A DNA stretch of 36,229 bases. Origin: Bradyrhizobium sp. ARR65. GTDB lineage: Bacteria; Pseudomonadota; Alphaproteobacteria; Rhizobiales; Xanthobacteraceae. Within the stretch, counting starts at the first letter, position 1. Each line of letters begins with the position of its first letter. The notes under the pieces were generated by a model, which was not told the origin of the DNA, searched no databases, and saw only the letters and a program-made list of their open reading frames with translations. Shown here piece after piece: positions 1-8,192 of this stretch. The position numbers and the translations under genes were made by a program. The stretch covers positions 238 to 36,466 of the forward strand of contig NZ_AWZU01000064.1 in the NCBI RefSeq assembly GCF_000472385.1. Reading direction: 5' to 3'.

Positions 1-175
1 AGAACCGTAACCGTCGTCACGTTTGCTCATTTGCTTGCAAATTAATCAGCAAACCATCTCACGCCAAAACGCGATCCGGAAGGCGGTGCTCGGCGGAAGC
101 TTACAAAAGAGCAATCGCAGCCAGGAAACGATCGATGTTCCGCGCGGGTTTCAGGTCGCCTCCTGCAGACGCTGC

Positions 176-262
176 CTAGAGAAGAAAAAGCGAGAAGAGG
201 GAGAAGCTGGTGATCAGTGCGACCACTGCTATGACAACGAATATCAGGAGGACGCGGTCCAT
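176..262 (-). CDS. Possible 28-residue membrane miniprotein
   Basis: The short frame begins MDRVLLIF and is almost entirely hydrophobic, so it would form one transmembrane helix. An in-frame upstream ATG would add 35 hydrophilic residues that look unlike protein, so the inner ATG is preferred. No good Shine-Dalgarno sequence precedes it, which lowers confidence. It resembles the other orphan single-helix miniproteins in this window. The function is unknown. Confidence 0.33.
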   Translation of the reverse strand: MDRVLLIFVVIAVVALITSFSLFSLFLL

Positions 263-332
263 GGCTGATGAACGTGGAGCTTTCTCGTCCGTTCCCGCAG
301 CGTGGCTGCGTCTCACGCGCAAACCTAGGCCG

Positions 333-716
333 CTAGGTTTCTCTGTGGTCGCGCAATGCGAGTTCAATTGCCTGCTTTAATTTGGCAGGAACGAACGGCT
401 TTTCGATGGAAGGCCTTTCCTCGAACCCCTTCGGCAAAGCACCAGGGGCATAGCCGGTGACAAATAAGAAAGGCAAATCTCGCTTTGCAACTATCTCAGC
501 AACGGGCGCGACGTTGTGACCAGCAAGGTTGATGTCGAGCAAGGCGAGGTCAAAGTCTGCGGTCTCCGCCAAGATTTTACCGTGGTGAACATTCGCCGCC
601 TCGACGACGACGCGGTGCCCGAGTTCCTCCACCATGCCCGCAAGCATCATTCGGATGAGGGTTTCGTCCTCAAGCAAGAATATGGACGCCGGGGCAACTA
701 GGTTCGTATCCTCCAT
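333..716 (-). CDS. Response regulator receiver domain protein
   Basis: This 127-residue frame is a complete CheY-like receiver with no output domain. The acidic pocket is E16-D17-E18, the phosphoryl-accepting Asp is D61 in LLDINLAG, the switch Thr is T87 in VTGY, and the conserved Lys is K106 in EKPF. It would be phosphorylated by a histidine kinase not present here. The ATG at 716 has no obvious ribosome-binding site. The same frame runs upstream, without a stop, into the C-terminal half of another receiver (717-885). This piece may therefore be the second domain of a tandem REC-REC protein broken by a frameshift. Identification of the domain is secure; the start is not. Confidence 0.72.
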   Translation of the reverse strand: MEDTNLVAPASIFLLEDETLIRMMLAGMVEELGHRVVVEAANVHHGKILAETADFDLALLDINLAGHNVAPVAEIVAKRDLPFLFVTGYAPGALPKGFEERPSIEKPFVPAKLKQAIELALRDHRET

Positions 717-1113
717 AAAAGGGGTAAGCCAGACTCGGGGCCTCGGGTTCCTCCGAGCCAAAAGCTGAGCGACGGCTGCGACCAATTGTGCAGGAGCGAA
801 AGGCTTTTCCACAAGGATGCTGCGGGGCACCCCTCGAAAATGCCATTGATCAGCGGCGGCGCTCGTCATGTAAACAACAGGGGAAGGCAGGGTCCTTGTC
901 CCTGATCCGGCTTGCGACGTTCCAACCACTCAACCTGCCCTTCAGGCTCACGTCGGCCACGAGCGCCCTGTAGCGCTTCACGCCGCCTACGAACAGCATT
1001 AGGGCTTCTTCCCCCAAACACAGGATGTCGGCCGCAAAGCCGCCATCGCTTAGCGCATCTTCCACAAGGCCTTGCAGTGAGTACTCGTCCTCCACGACAA
1101 GCACCAATGGCAA
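717..1113 (-). pseudogene. Frameshifted receiver domain (response regulator)
   Basis: A second receiver domain is split between two frames. The first frame carries LVLVVEDEYSL (acidic pocket) and ALVADVSLKG with the phospho-accepting Asp. The second carries PVVYMTSA and LVEKPFAP with the conserved Lys. The frames meet at a run of four C residues on the minus strand near 884-887, where removing one base restores ...DPAFPVVYMTS.... A TTG at 1113 is a possible start. The repaired frame continues without a stop into the receiver at 333-716, giving a predicted REC-REC protein of about 259 residues. The lesion could be a true mutation or a homopolymer sequencing error. Confidence 0.6.
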
Positions 1114-1119
1114 CTCTGA

Positions 1120-1413
1120 CAGGGCAAACGCATGTGCGAGTGGCACCTCACGGTCGTAACCACATGCTGCCGGGTGACGTGGAAAACTGACGCAATATTG
1201 CCTCGCGTGAGAAGTTTGCCGAAGCGGTATCGCGGCTTCCTGCGTCGGAGCAAACGGCTCGAACCACGCGCATACTTCAGCGTTCCTAGGCAGCGCGCGG
1301 CCGCCGCATTCCGGCCCATCGATAATCTCGATTTGCCTTGCGACATGCGTACCGCTCAGTGGCGCGTAGCGCTCGGCTTGGGCGAGGTGTTCCCGGATGA
1401 GCGGCAGGTCCAT
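1120..1413 (-). other. Degenerate small reading frame upstream of the response regulator
   Basis: An ATG at 1413 opens a frame starting MDLPLIREHLAQAE, an amphipathic helical start of the kind seen in small rhizobial hypothetical proteins. The later part is low in protein character. It runs without a stop into the receiver frame at 1113, so it is either an extension of that protein or a small gene that has lost its stop. I do not recognise a function. Confidence 0.25.
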
Positions 1414-1670
1414 GCAGGAACCGTCCACCTGGTTGGGACCACCCTCGAAGTCGGACGGTATCGCCGCGCATTTTTCCCGCGCCCGACAACGATCTTGAGC
1501 GCCTCTCCTGCAGGCGGCTTATGGGATGGGCCAGAGTGATATCTTTCCCCGTCATTCACACGAGCCCGGGCTTGCTCTAGTTAGTCGGGCCTGAAACTTT
1601 TGCCCAGCGGAGCAAGGGACTATTTCGCCACGCGTCGGCCTTAAAGCTTTACTGGCAGGAGGGCAGTATA

Positions 1671-1763
1671 GTGACTCGCGTTGAGCGCTTTTTCGCTGTG
1701 TTGGCGATGACCAGCTTCATTGTATTGATTGGCATGGCGACGTTCTGGCTCGGCCAAATCTAG
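1671..1763 (+). CDS. 30-residue single-helix membrane miniprotein
   Basis: A GTG at 1671 is preceded, seven bases upstream, by the strong Shine-Dalgarno sequence AGGAGGG (1657-1663). The product starts MTRVERFFAVLAM and continues with a hydrophobic stretch ending WLGQI, giving one transmembrane helix with a basic N-terminus that predicts an inside N-terminus. The strong ribosome-binding site, rather than length or homology, is the main support. No neighbour suggests a role. Confidence 0.5.
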   Translation: MTRVERFFAVLAMTSFIVLIGMATFWLGQI

Positions 1764-2126
1764 ACGGCCTTCCGATCTTCCTTATCTGCGCTGCGCACCA
1801 CGATCTTAGGCGCACTATCAGCTAACGGTCGCTGTGGCACCTTCGCGCCATCCGTGGAGCGCGCCTCCAGATGTCGCGCTCGCCGTGGGTTGTCAGGATC
1901 ACCGGCAGCATCACGAGTGAGGCGTTTCGAAAATTGGAAGCATACGCTCGCCTCGATCAAGCAATGTTTCGCGCATTCGCCCGGAGCTCAGACGCTCTCG
2001 CCATCAGCTCGATGTGGCAAAGGTGCCACGGGCCTGTGATTTCTGCGCGAAAGTCTGTAACCGAACATTCCGACGCTTGAACTGCCGCTAGCATCATTCG
2101 CAAACCGGGCTAGGTGGGCGTGCAGG
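1764..2126 (+). other. Gap without a convincing gene
   Basis: Several short frames overlap here on both strands (for example 1760-1960 minus and 1871-2080 plus). None has a ribosome-binding site, a recognisable domain or convincing composition. I see no RNA gene or repeat. Confidence 0.5.
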
Positions 2127-2321
2127 ATGAATTTTTCGGACTCGAAGGATGAAAGCTTATTGTCTCTTTGGGAAAGTGTCCGGCGGCAAGTGTTCGCAGA
2201 TCGCGCGAACGGCGGACGCTCCCGCTTTGTTGGTGCTAACTTGCGCGCATATGCCGAATTACTTCGCTCCGAAATGGACCGGCGGCAGCTGAACTACGCG
2301 CCGATCAACTGGTCTGAATAA
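2127..2321 (+). CDS. Small hypothetical protein (64 aa)
   Basis: The frame encodes a soluble, charged, mostly helical protein. It starts MNFSDSKDESLLSLWESVRR and ends YAPINWSE. The composition is protein-like, with no membrane segment or cysteine. It matches the general look of small conserved rhizobial hypothetical proteins, but I cannot name a domain. The start has only a weak purine-rich upstream sequence. Another small gene on the same strand begins 26 bases downstream, so the two may be co-transcribed. Confidence 0.55.
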   Translation: MNFSDSKDESLLSLWESVRRQVFADRANGGRSRFVGANLRAYAELLRSEMDRRQLNYAPINWSE

Positions 2322-2347
2322 GACAGCCGCGGCACAGGGCCTAGCGA

Positions 2348-2554
2348 ATGAAAGATATGCAGGTGCACCTGGAAAAGCTTCGCGCCGATGCGGCCGAGTG
2401 CAAGTTGATCAGCGATCTGGCGAGCGACGTGGAAAAGCGCGAGCTGTTCGCACGGCTTGCTGACCATCTGAACGTGTTGGCCCGCGAGCTCGAACGAGCC
2501 ATCGAAGCCAAAGTCTCTGATACAGATCAGTGGCGTCCCATTCCTCGCTCCTGA
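2348..2554 (+). CDS. Small helical hypothetical protein (68 aa)
   Basis: The product starts MKDMQVHLEKLRADAAECK and continues with heptad-like helical sequence (LFARLADHLNVLARELERAI), which suggests a coiled-coil or helical hairpin. It is soluble, without signal or membrane segments. It follows the 64-residue gene after 26 bases. Small proteins of this pattern are common in Bradyrhizobium genomes with no assigned role. The ribosome-binding site is weak, but the amino-acid composition is convincing. Confidence 0.6.
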   Translation: MKDMQVHLEKLRADAAECKLISDLASDVEKRELFARLADHLNVLARELERAIEAKVSDTDQWRPIPRS

Positions 2555-2829
2555 CTACTCTCCCTGAACTCTGGGATTCCACAAAACCGTTCGGCCCAAT
2601 TTGACGTGACGCGAGATCGGCTGATGATATCGACGTGGCGCGGCGACTGCTTGCCTTGCTCGTACAAGCCTTTCGCAAGCTTCTCTCCGAACGTGCTTTT
2701 ATAGAAGGTGAAAACGTCCTGGTCGCCGGATGAGATCTTGAAGCCGCCGTGTACAAGGAGTTCAAGGGCGGTTAAAACGGCGGAAACAATGATGCCGCAG
2801 TTAGGCCACCAAATTGCCTGCCGAATCAA
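2527..2829 (-). CDS. Possible hypothetical protein (up to 100 aa)
   Basis: The middle of this frame looks like real protein: LLVHGGFKISSGDQDVFTF followed by YKSTFGEKLAKGLYEQGKQSPRH. The first and last parts are less convincing, and the 3' end overlaps the converging gene at 2348-2554 by 28 bases. It may be a degraded remnant of a longer gene. No known domain is recognised and the start is uncertain. Confidence 0.3.
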   Translation of the reverse strand: MIRQAIWWPNCGIIVSAVLTALELLVHGGFKISSGDQDVFTFYKSTFGEKLAKGLYEQGKQSPRHVDIISRSRVTSNWAERFCGIPEFRESSQERGMGRH

Positions 2830-3176
2830 TGATGCCGTGTGTGACGGGCTAGGGGGATGCGCAGCGCATAGGCGAACCGATGATGCGCAATGGCTCCTAT
2901 CGACATATCTCGGCCATCATGGGCGGGCTGATAGTGGCTCGCTAGTTTGGCTCTGCGTAATCTTCGTTCGCCCGACCGGATGCGAACCGAGTCACGACCG
3001 AGCCCACGGTTGCGGAGCTGAAGGCTCGCTGCGATAGCGCGTTAGCGCCTCGTCGCCCCGCTGAACCTTGTACACCTAACAGCTCAGAAACCATTCCCCC
3101 TCACTACCCGGCCCAGCTAACGATTTGGAAAATCGGCCAGCGCAGAGTCGCGCCTGAAAAGGACCTGGGTAATCCT
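2830..3176 (+). other. Gap without a convincing gene
   Basis: No frame here has a good start, ribosome-binding site and protein-like composition together. No RNA or repeat is evident. Confidence 0.45.
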
Positions 3177-3446
3177 ATGAGCGACCAAGCCGCCTTGGAG
3201 AATGTGCGCCGATATCGCGCTATCGCTTCCTTGTGTCGCCAAGCGGCGGCGTTCCGTCCCATTCAGAAGTTGTCTCTCCTGCAGCAGGCCGACTATTGGG
3301 AGCGTCTCGCGCTGATGGAGTTCGAATCCTACCTCGATCCCGTCGAGGACGCGGACGAAGATTTGGAAGCGAAAGGCGAGCCGCCGGCGGACACGCGATG
3401 GTGGCTTCCCCGGCGGGAGGGTTTGTTCGCCAATCTTGAGGCCTAA
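3177..3446 (+). CDS. Small hypothetical protein (89 aa)
   Basis: The product begins MSDQAALENVRRYRAIASLC. It contains RQAAAFRPIQKLSLLQQADY followed by an acidic stretch (DPVEDADEDLEAKGE) and a basic tail. The N-terminal half is helical and protein-like; the C-terminal 30 residues look less constrained. It resembles small rhizobial proteins of unknown role that share the YRAIASLCRQ-type helix. An AAGGA lies about 13 bases before the ATG, rather far for a ribosome-binding site. Confidence 0.55.
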   Translation: MSDQAALENVRRYRAIASLCRQAAAFRPIQKLSLLQQADYWERLALMEFESYLDPVEDADEDLEAKGEPPADTRWWLPRREGLFANLEA

Positions 3447-3610
3447 CCGCCACGCGGACCGCGTTCATTTGGCCCAAATATTAGTTGTGGCAGGCTCATC
3501 CGCCACGCGAGTCGATCCCTCGCCGCGGGCCGGCGAAATCCGCCTTTGCGTGCCGCGAGGTTGCCGAAAAGATGCGATCAAGCTTGCCTCGGACTTACAG
3601 GAGAGCGCAA

Positions 3611-3829
3611 ATGTCAGCACCTGTTCGACGAGACCAGTTCGAGATTTCGCCTAAGGGCATCACCCACAAGCCTACTGGAGCAAGTTTTATCCCAGATCCG
3701 GATGAGCCGGGTTGGGGTCACCTCGATCCGGGCCAGCTTGGAAATGTGCTTCCAAATGGTGATGACTATGAGCCGCAGGAAGTGGATGCGATGATGCAGC
3801 AGCTCTGGATCGAATACGTCGGCAATTAG
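3611..3829 (+). CDS. Small hypothetical protein (72 aa)
   Basis: The ATG at 3611 follows an AGGAGAG ribosome-binding site. An earlier in-frame ATG at 3485 would add 42 residues with poor protein character, so the inner start is chosen. The product starts MSAPVRRDQFEISPKGITHK and contains the Pro/Gly-rich stretch PTGASFIPDPDEPGWGHL, then a helical end (EVDAMMQQLWIEYVGN). It is soluble and of a type seen repeatedly in Bradyrhizobium; the function is unknown. Confidence 0.65.
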   Translation: MSAPVRRDQFEISPKGITHKPTGASFIPDPDEPGWGHLDPGQLGNVLPNGDDYEPQEVDAMMQQLWIEYVGN

Positions 3830-4122
3830 GTAGCCCTGACCTTGCCCCCATATGTGGAACGGCCCGCATGGCAAGAGCTTTTTCAGTCGATTCACACATC
3901 GGAACGGTGCGGTCATCCGGCCAGTCGCGTGATTCTAGCCGACCCAGCGCCTGCGCGATCACCGGACCGCTGCGGAAAAGAGGCGGTCCCATCGAAAGGT
4001 GTTTCCAGCAGCGTCAGCCCCCTTGTGCTCCCTCCCAGATTAAGTCGTTGCGAGCGACTGAAAGACGGCCCGATGGTCAGGTGCTCAAACAGCCGCTGTA
4101 CTGCGAGCTATAATCCTGATGT

Positions 4123-4242
4123 CTAGCGCATGCGATGTCGAACGAAGCGATCGCTCGCGTCCGCTGCGACAAAGGAAACGGCAGCGATAAGGACCAAAAC
4201 CCAATAGATGAGGCCAGTATACCAGAAGAATGCGTCGATCAT
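4123..4242 (-). CDS. 39-residue membrane miniprotein
   Basis: The minus-strand ATG at 4242 is preceded by GGGAGGCGCGA, a strong ribosome-binding site. The product starts MIDAFFWYTGLIYWVLVLIA, one aromatic-rich transmembrane helix, then a short polar tail with basic residues (DRFVRHRMR). An upstream in-frame ATG at 4356 would add 38 polar residues and is less likely. The charge pattern suggests the C-terminal tail faces the cytoplasm. The function is unknown. Confidence 0.52.
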   Translation of the reverse strand: MIDAFFWYTGLIYWVLVLIAAVSFVAADASDRFVRHRMR

Positions 4243-4625
4243 TCGCGCCTCCCACTGACTTCTCGCGCCAATGCTAGCCTCGATGGTGGACAAAAATGGG
4301 ACGGATCGGAACGTCCTAGGGGGCAGTTTCTGCCGACGATCATCCTCGGTTGTCATCCAAAAAGGAAAGCGCCCAACGGCACTCTTCCGAGTATTAAACT
4401 TCAGCTTGAAATATTGGGTAAGCGAATTTGATTTTGCGCAACCTTCGGTCTTGTCGTGGTCATGTTAGAGTGGGGTTGGAATAGCCTCGGTCACGCGCTG
4501 ACCAGCACAGCGCGAGCGGCAAGCTGCGGCGTCGAGATACCTTCGTACGGGCGGCTCGGACAGGTAAGCAAACGGAAGTCGGTTGCGGTCTTCTAATTTG
4601 TTGTAGGTCCGATGTTGGAGGAGTG
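4243..4625 (+). other. Gap without a gene
   Basis: This stretch separates the divergent genes at 4242 (minus) and 4626 (plus) and presumably carries both promoters. I see no convincing frame, RNA or repeat in it. Confidence 0.45.
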
Positions 4626-4868
4626 ATGGCTAATCTGGGTCGGCAAGACCAATGTCCGTTCTGTCATGGACCATTGGAGATCATCTGTCTGAAGTTTCGG
4701 TTTCGGGGCGTCGCATCAATTTCAACCTGCCCCAATTGCGCTTGCGTTGCGACCACAGAGCCGCAACGACCAAGATGGAGGGAAAGATCCGATCGTGGTC
4801 GGCCGATGCGGCTGATCCGCGCGGGTCGAACAAAGCGGCTCATACCAATCTCAGCTTATGAACGCTAG
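4626..4868 (+). CDS. Small zinc-ribbon protein (80 aa)
   Basis: Two CxxC knuckles are visible: C10-P-F-C13 and C35-P-N-C38. Between them runs LEIICLKFRFRGVASIS, which suits a beta-hairpin zinc ribbon. The C-terminal half is basic (Arg/Lys-rich), so nucleic-acid binding is possible but unproven. GGAGG lies just upstream; both a GTG at 4623 and the ATG at 4626 are in frame, and the ATG is preferred for spacing. It may be a shortened member of a longer family, since the last 35 residues look unconstrained. Confidence 0.55.
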   Translation: MANLGRQDQCPFCHGPLEIICLKFRFRGVASISTCPNCACVATTEPQRPRWRERSDRGRPMRLIRAGRTKRLIPISAYER

Positions 4869-4909
4869 CCAAACGTGCCCAATACGCAAATCGCGCAGTC
4901 GGAAAATTA

Positions 4910-5400
4910 ATACCGATTTTCGGCGTTCAGCCGATGGGCCCGTCTTTGACTCCGATCACGGGTCGTCCTCTCCTGGCCTCTGAACACCGGATGTCCAGCT
5001 TGCCGTCCGCCGATTTCGTCTTGCGGATCAGGGCGTGAGCCGCGCGCGGCGCTCTCGTTATCAATCATGGTCCACTTCCGTTGCCACTTCCTGCGCGCAC
5101 GCCATGGCCAGGAAAGCAGGCACGTGAATGCGGCAACGACAGCAAATGATCCGACCCTTGCGCTGTCCTCGTGAGCCCGCAACTCTGCAATGGTTTAGAC
5201 CGCAGGGTGAGGCCGCGAGGACTAGTTCGCGCATTCTCTATCGCTTGCGCTTGGAAATTCCCTGGCCGCCAACTTTGCGTTTTCTTTCGCTTCGTTGCCG
5301 CCATCACCTGGTTCACCTCGCTCGCGAGCGTCCCCCAGTTCAGCACAGCCGACGGCGATGGAGTGATAGGCGTCAGGATCGAGCATTCCAGTGCTGCGAG
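4910..5400 (-). pseudogene. Probable decayed small gene(s)
   Basis: On the minus strand, protein-like pieces lie in different frames in order: LDPDAYHSIAVGCAELGD, then SEVNQVMAATK, then KENAKLAAREFPSA, then IAELRAHEDSARVGSFAVV followed by AAFTCLLSWPWRARRKW. Further down is KTKSADGKLDIRC. No single frame holds them all. The simplest reading is one or two small genes with several indels, one of them encoding a membrane helix followed by a basic tail. This is pattern recognition, not a verified homology. Confidence 0.25.
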
Positions 5401-5785
5401 GGAGAAAAATGAGATGAACGCCTCGGGGGCCTGCCGCGATTTGCAAAACGATGTCCGCAGCGCGTTTGGGTGACGCACTGCATCATGGAAGTTTCTTATA
5501 TCGACATCGTTGGTTCACATTGCATATCAATACTGGTTAGCTGTAATTTTGCAGGCGCGCTCAAAGAACGCTCGAAGACACATAAGGCAATCGCGTGTCG
5601 TCCGCGGGTTGCAGTAGGGAGGGAGGTCGGCTCTTGAATCCGGCTCGAGCCTTGTCGCTTTCGCGGCAGACCGGAAATTATAATCCGCCATCCTAGATCA
5701 GATCGTGCTCGCTTGTTCCGCCAAGCAACATGTGAGTGACCGATTGTAGCTCGGAAGAAGGCGCATCAATCAGGGAGGACAGAAA
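5401..5785 (+). other. Upstream region of the PQQ dehydrogenase gene
   Basis: No gene is supported. The ribosome-binding site AGGGAGGA, followed by CAGAAA, lies directly before the ATG at 5786. The promoter must lie here, but I cannot place it with confidence. Confidence 0.4.
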
Positions 5786-7501
5786 ATGCAGAGAAAATGC
5801 GGTCGGCGTGTCTCGCGTCTAATGGCGGGAGCCGCAGTTGCGTTGATGACATCACAACTGTTTGTCCACTCCGCGCGCGCAGAGAGTGGGAAGGAATGGA
5901 CGACCTACGGGGGTGATCAGGCGAACACACGTTACAGCGCGCTCGATCTGATTAATACGAACAACGTCAAGAACCTCAAGGTCGCATGGGCATTTCCGCT
6001 CGGCGTACTTGAGGGACAAGAGACCACCCCTCTGGTCGTCGGGGGGACGATGTATGTCACATCTCCAAGAGGGCCGAAATATGTCTTTGCGCTCGATGCG
6101 AAGACGGGGGCCGTCAAATGGCGCTATGCGCCGGAAATGCCGGCCGACATTGCGGCGGCTGTGTGCTGCGGACTGGTCAACCGAGGGGTCGCTTACGCAA
6201 GCGGAAAAGTATTTGTAGGCCGGCTCGACGGCATGCTTGTGGCGCTCGATGCCGGCAGCGGAAAGGAGCTCTGGAAAGCAAAAGTCGCAGACTATAAGGC
6301 CGGAGACGACATCACCTCGCCGCCGACGATTGTAAAGAATCTGGTGGTCATCGGCTACGCTGGCGGCGAATACGCTACACGCGGCGCCATCACCGCTTTC
6401 GACCAGGAAAGCGGCAAGCAAGTCTGGCGTACGTATACAATTCCCGGTGCCGGCGAACCCGGCAACGACTCCTGGCCATCCTCGGACATTGCGATGCGTG
6501 GCGGAGCCGATGCCTGGCTCGTAGGTTCTTATGACCCACAGCTGAACCTGATCTATTACGGGACCAGCAATCCGGCGCCTTGGGCCGCTCACGCACGCGG
6601 CACCGATAGCAGCGATTACGGCAAGTACACCAACTTGCACTCCTCCTCCACGCTTGCGCTCGACGCCGACACAGGCAAGATCGTTTGGACCTTTCAGCAG
6701 ACGCCGTACGATGCCTGGGATTATGACGGCGTCAACGAGAAGGTTTTGACGGACCTAACCATCGGCGGCAATACTGTGCCGGTGCTGATGAGCGCTGACC
6801 GGAACGGCTTTTTCTACGTGCTTAACCGCAAGACCGGAAAGTTGCTCTCTGCGGCGCCGTTCGTCCACGTTAACTGGGCTAAAGGCATCGATGCCGACGG
6901 TCGACCGGTCGAGGATCCCGAAAAGCGGCCGCGAAAGGATATCTGGGCGCGGGACGTATGCCCAAGCTTTTACGGGGGCAAGAACTTTCCCCCGGTGTCG
7001 TACAGCTCGCAAACGCATCTGGTCTACATCCCCACCTTCAACATCTGCATGGACGAAGTTGGCCGCGAGACGGGCGAACCCAAGAAGGGCATCTTCTTTC
7101 TCGGAACGGAATTCGACGCCGGCAAGTATGGCCCTGGCGGAAACGGCGGGGAATTTGTGGCCTGGGATCCTCTAGAGAAAAAGAAGGTTTGGGGCGTGAA
7201 AGAACCAAAGCCATTCGTAGGCGGCGCGTTGTCGACGGCCGGCGGTCTTGTCTTCTACGGAAACATGGATGGCGAGGTGAAGGCACTGGATGCAAAGAGT
7301 GGCGAAGTGCTGTGGCGCTTCCAGACTGGGTCGGGTGTCAACCAGGGACCTGTGACCTACGAAGTGGACGGCAAGCAATATATCGCCGTTGCCTCGGGAC
7401 GCCTCGTCGGTCCTCCAGGGTTCATGGGAGAGACAGGCAAGAAGCTGCTTTCCTCCACTATGGAAGGCGCGACGCTTTTCGTGTTCGAACTGCCCAACTA
7501 G
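5786..7501 (+). CDS. PQQ-dependent alcohol dehydrogenase, lanthanide-type active site
   Basis: This 571-residue periplasmic quinoprotein has a Sec signal (basic MQRKCGRR, hydrophobic core, cut near ARA-ES at 32-33). Eight-bladed propeller repeats follow, with tryptophan-docking-like segments such as LDAKTGAVKWRY, LDAGSGKELWK and LDAKSGEVLWRF. It oxidises primary alcohols with pyrroloquinoline quinone. The vicinal Cys pair that forms the ring near PQQ is C127-C128. The catalytic Asp is D312 in WDYDGVNE. In this family an Asp two residues later (D314) marks lanthanide-using XoxF/ExaF-type enzymes, while calcium MxaF types have Ala there. Length and motifs suit the methanol/ethanol dehydrogenase family; the substrate is not predictable. 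A c-type cytochrome follows after a hairpin. The ribosome-binding site is excellent. Confidence 0.93.
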   Translation: MQRKCGRRVSRLMAGAAVALMTSQLFVHSARAESGKEWTTYGGDQANTRYSALDLINTNNVKNLKVAWAFPLGVLEGQETTPLVVGGTMYVTSPRGPKYVFALDAKTGAVKWRYAPEMPADIAAAVCCGLVNRGVAYASGKVFVGRLDGMLVALDAGSGKELWKAKVADYKAGDDITSPPTIVKNLVVIGYAGGEYATRGAITAFDQESGKQVWRTYTIPGAGEPGNDSWPSSDIAMRGGADAWLVGSYDPQLNLIYYGTSNPAPWAAHARGTDSSDYGKYTNLHSSSTLALDADTGKIVWTFQQTPYDAWDYDGVNEKVLTDLTIGGNTVPVLMSADRNGFFYVLNRKTGKLLSAAPFVHVNWAKGIDADGRPVEDPEKRPRKDIWARDVCPSFYGGKNFPPVSYSSQTHLVYIPTFNICMDEVGRETGEPKKGIFFLGTEFDAGKYGPGGNGGEFVAWDPLEKKKVWGVKEPKPFVGGALSTAGGLVFYGNMDGEVKALDAKSGEVLWRFQTGSGVNQGPVTYEVDGKQYIAVASGRLVGPPGFMGETGKKLLSSTMEGATLFVFELPN

Positions 7502-7505
7502 AGGC

Positions 7506-7542
7506 AGAGACCGATGAGACGGGCTTCGTCCCATCGGTCTCT
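7506..7542 (+). terminator. Strong hairpin between dehydrogenase and cytochrome genes
   Basis: A 16-base stem (7506-7521 with 7527-7542, one mismatch) encloses a five-base loop, GGCTT. No long T run follows. It begins four bases after the dehydrogenase stop, so it may be a partial terminator or an mRNA 3'-protecting structure that sets a high dehydrogenase-to-cytochrome ratio. Confidence 0.6.
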
Positions 7543-7565
7543 TCTCGCCCTGGAATCAAGACAAC

Positions 7566-7964
7566 ATGCTCCTGAGTTCCTTCAAGATGCACGCTTTGGT
7601 GTTCACTCTCGTTTTTTTGGTCGGAGTCTACACAGCAAATTCGGAGGAAGCTCCGACCTCAAGTAAGGGATCGTCAAGTGGAGTTGCCAGAGCCGAGAAT
7701 CAGGCGATAATCAAGGAGGGCCATTCGCTGTTCAATCAAACATGCGCTCACTGCCATGGCCCCGATGCCTCAACAGGTCTCCCTGAGCGCAACCTTAGGC
7801 ACCTGCGTGCCCGTTACGGAGACGACATGCACAGTGTATTCGAAACCACTGTCATGAACGGGCGTCCGGATAAAGGCATGCCGGTCTGGGGCGGCGTGCT
7901 CGACGCCAAAACCATCGACAGCATCTACAGCTATCTCGAAACGGTTCAAGAGGACGGAGAGTGA
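7566..7964 (+). CDS. Periplasmic class I cytochrome c
   Basis: The 132-residue product has an N-terminal signal (hydrophobic HALVFTLVFLVGVYTA) and one haem c site, C60-A-H-C63-H64. The probable axial Met is M105 in KGMPVWGG. The final helix (IDSIYSYLETVQ) fits the cytochrome c fold. Its place 64 bases after the PQQ dehydrogenase indicates that it takes electrons from that enzyme, as XoxG/MxaG and ExaB-type cytochromes do. The ATG at 7566 has a weak ribosome-binding site; an in-frame ATG at 7587 is an alternative that still leaves a signal. No XoxJ-like binding protein gene is nearby. Confidence 0.85.
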   Translation: MLLSSFKMHALVFTLVFLVGVYTANSEEAPTSSKGSSSGVARAENQAIIKEGHSLFNQTCAHCHGPDASTGLPERNLRHLRARYGDDMHSVFETTVMNGRPDKGMPVWGGVLDAKTIDSIYSYLETVQEDGE

Positions 7965-8037
7965 ACCCAATCACAGCCCGGACGTTCTCATTGATCAAGG
8001 GACCAGCACTCGAGTCTGAACGGCGTTTGTTTTCAAA

Positions 8038-8105
8038 CTAGGGCGTGTACTCACAAAATCGAGCCTATTGAGCAGGGCATGCTCAAGGTCCGCTTTGGCC
8101 CGACA
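8038..8105 (+). repeat. Dispersed repeat, copy 1
   Basis: The element opens with CTAGGGCGTGTACTCACAAA (8038-8057) and carries GGTCCGCTTTGG at 8087-8098, 51 bases from the start to TCCGC. A near-identical 20-mer lies inverted at 10143-10162, and a third copy with the same internal spacing is at 29909. It sits between the cytochrome and the adenylate cyclase gene, just past the cyclase 3' end. Confidence 0.6.
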
Positions 8106-8192
8106 GCGGCGCTAAAGCAGACGTGACGCCGCTTCGCAGTTGGGCACGGGAGCGGTCATTTAGGAAGTAAAGCAAATTAGCTTGCTTGCCTT

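Noticed and set aside
3310..3335. tRNA T-arm-like GAGTTCGAATCCTAC
   Set aside because: It lies inside a coding frame and no cloverleaf or acceptor stem can be built around it.
5852..6640. Long minus-strand frame (262 codons) opposite the PQQ dehydrogenase
   Set aside because: It is antisense to a gene with clear domains and has Arg/Cys-rich composition with no known motif.
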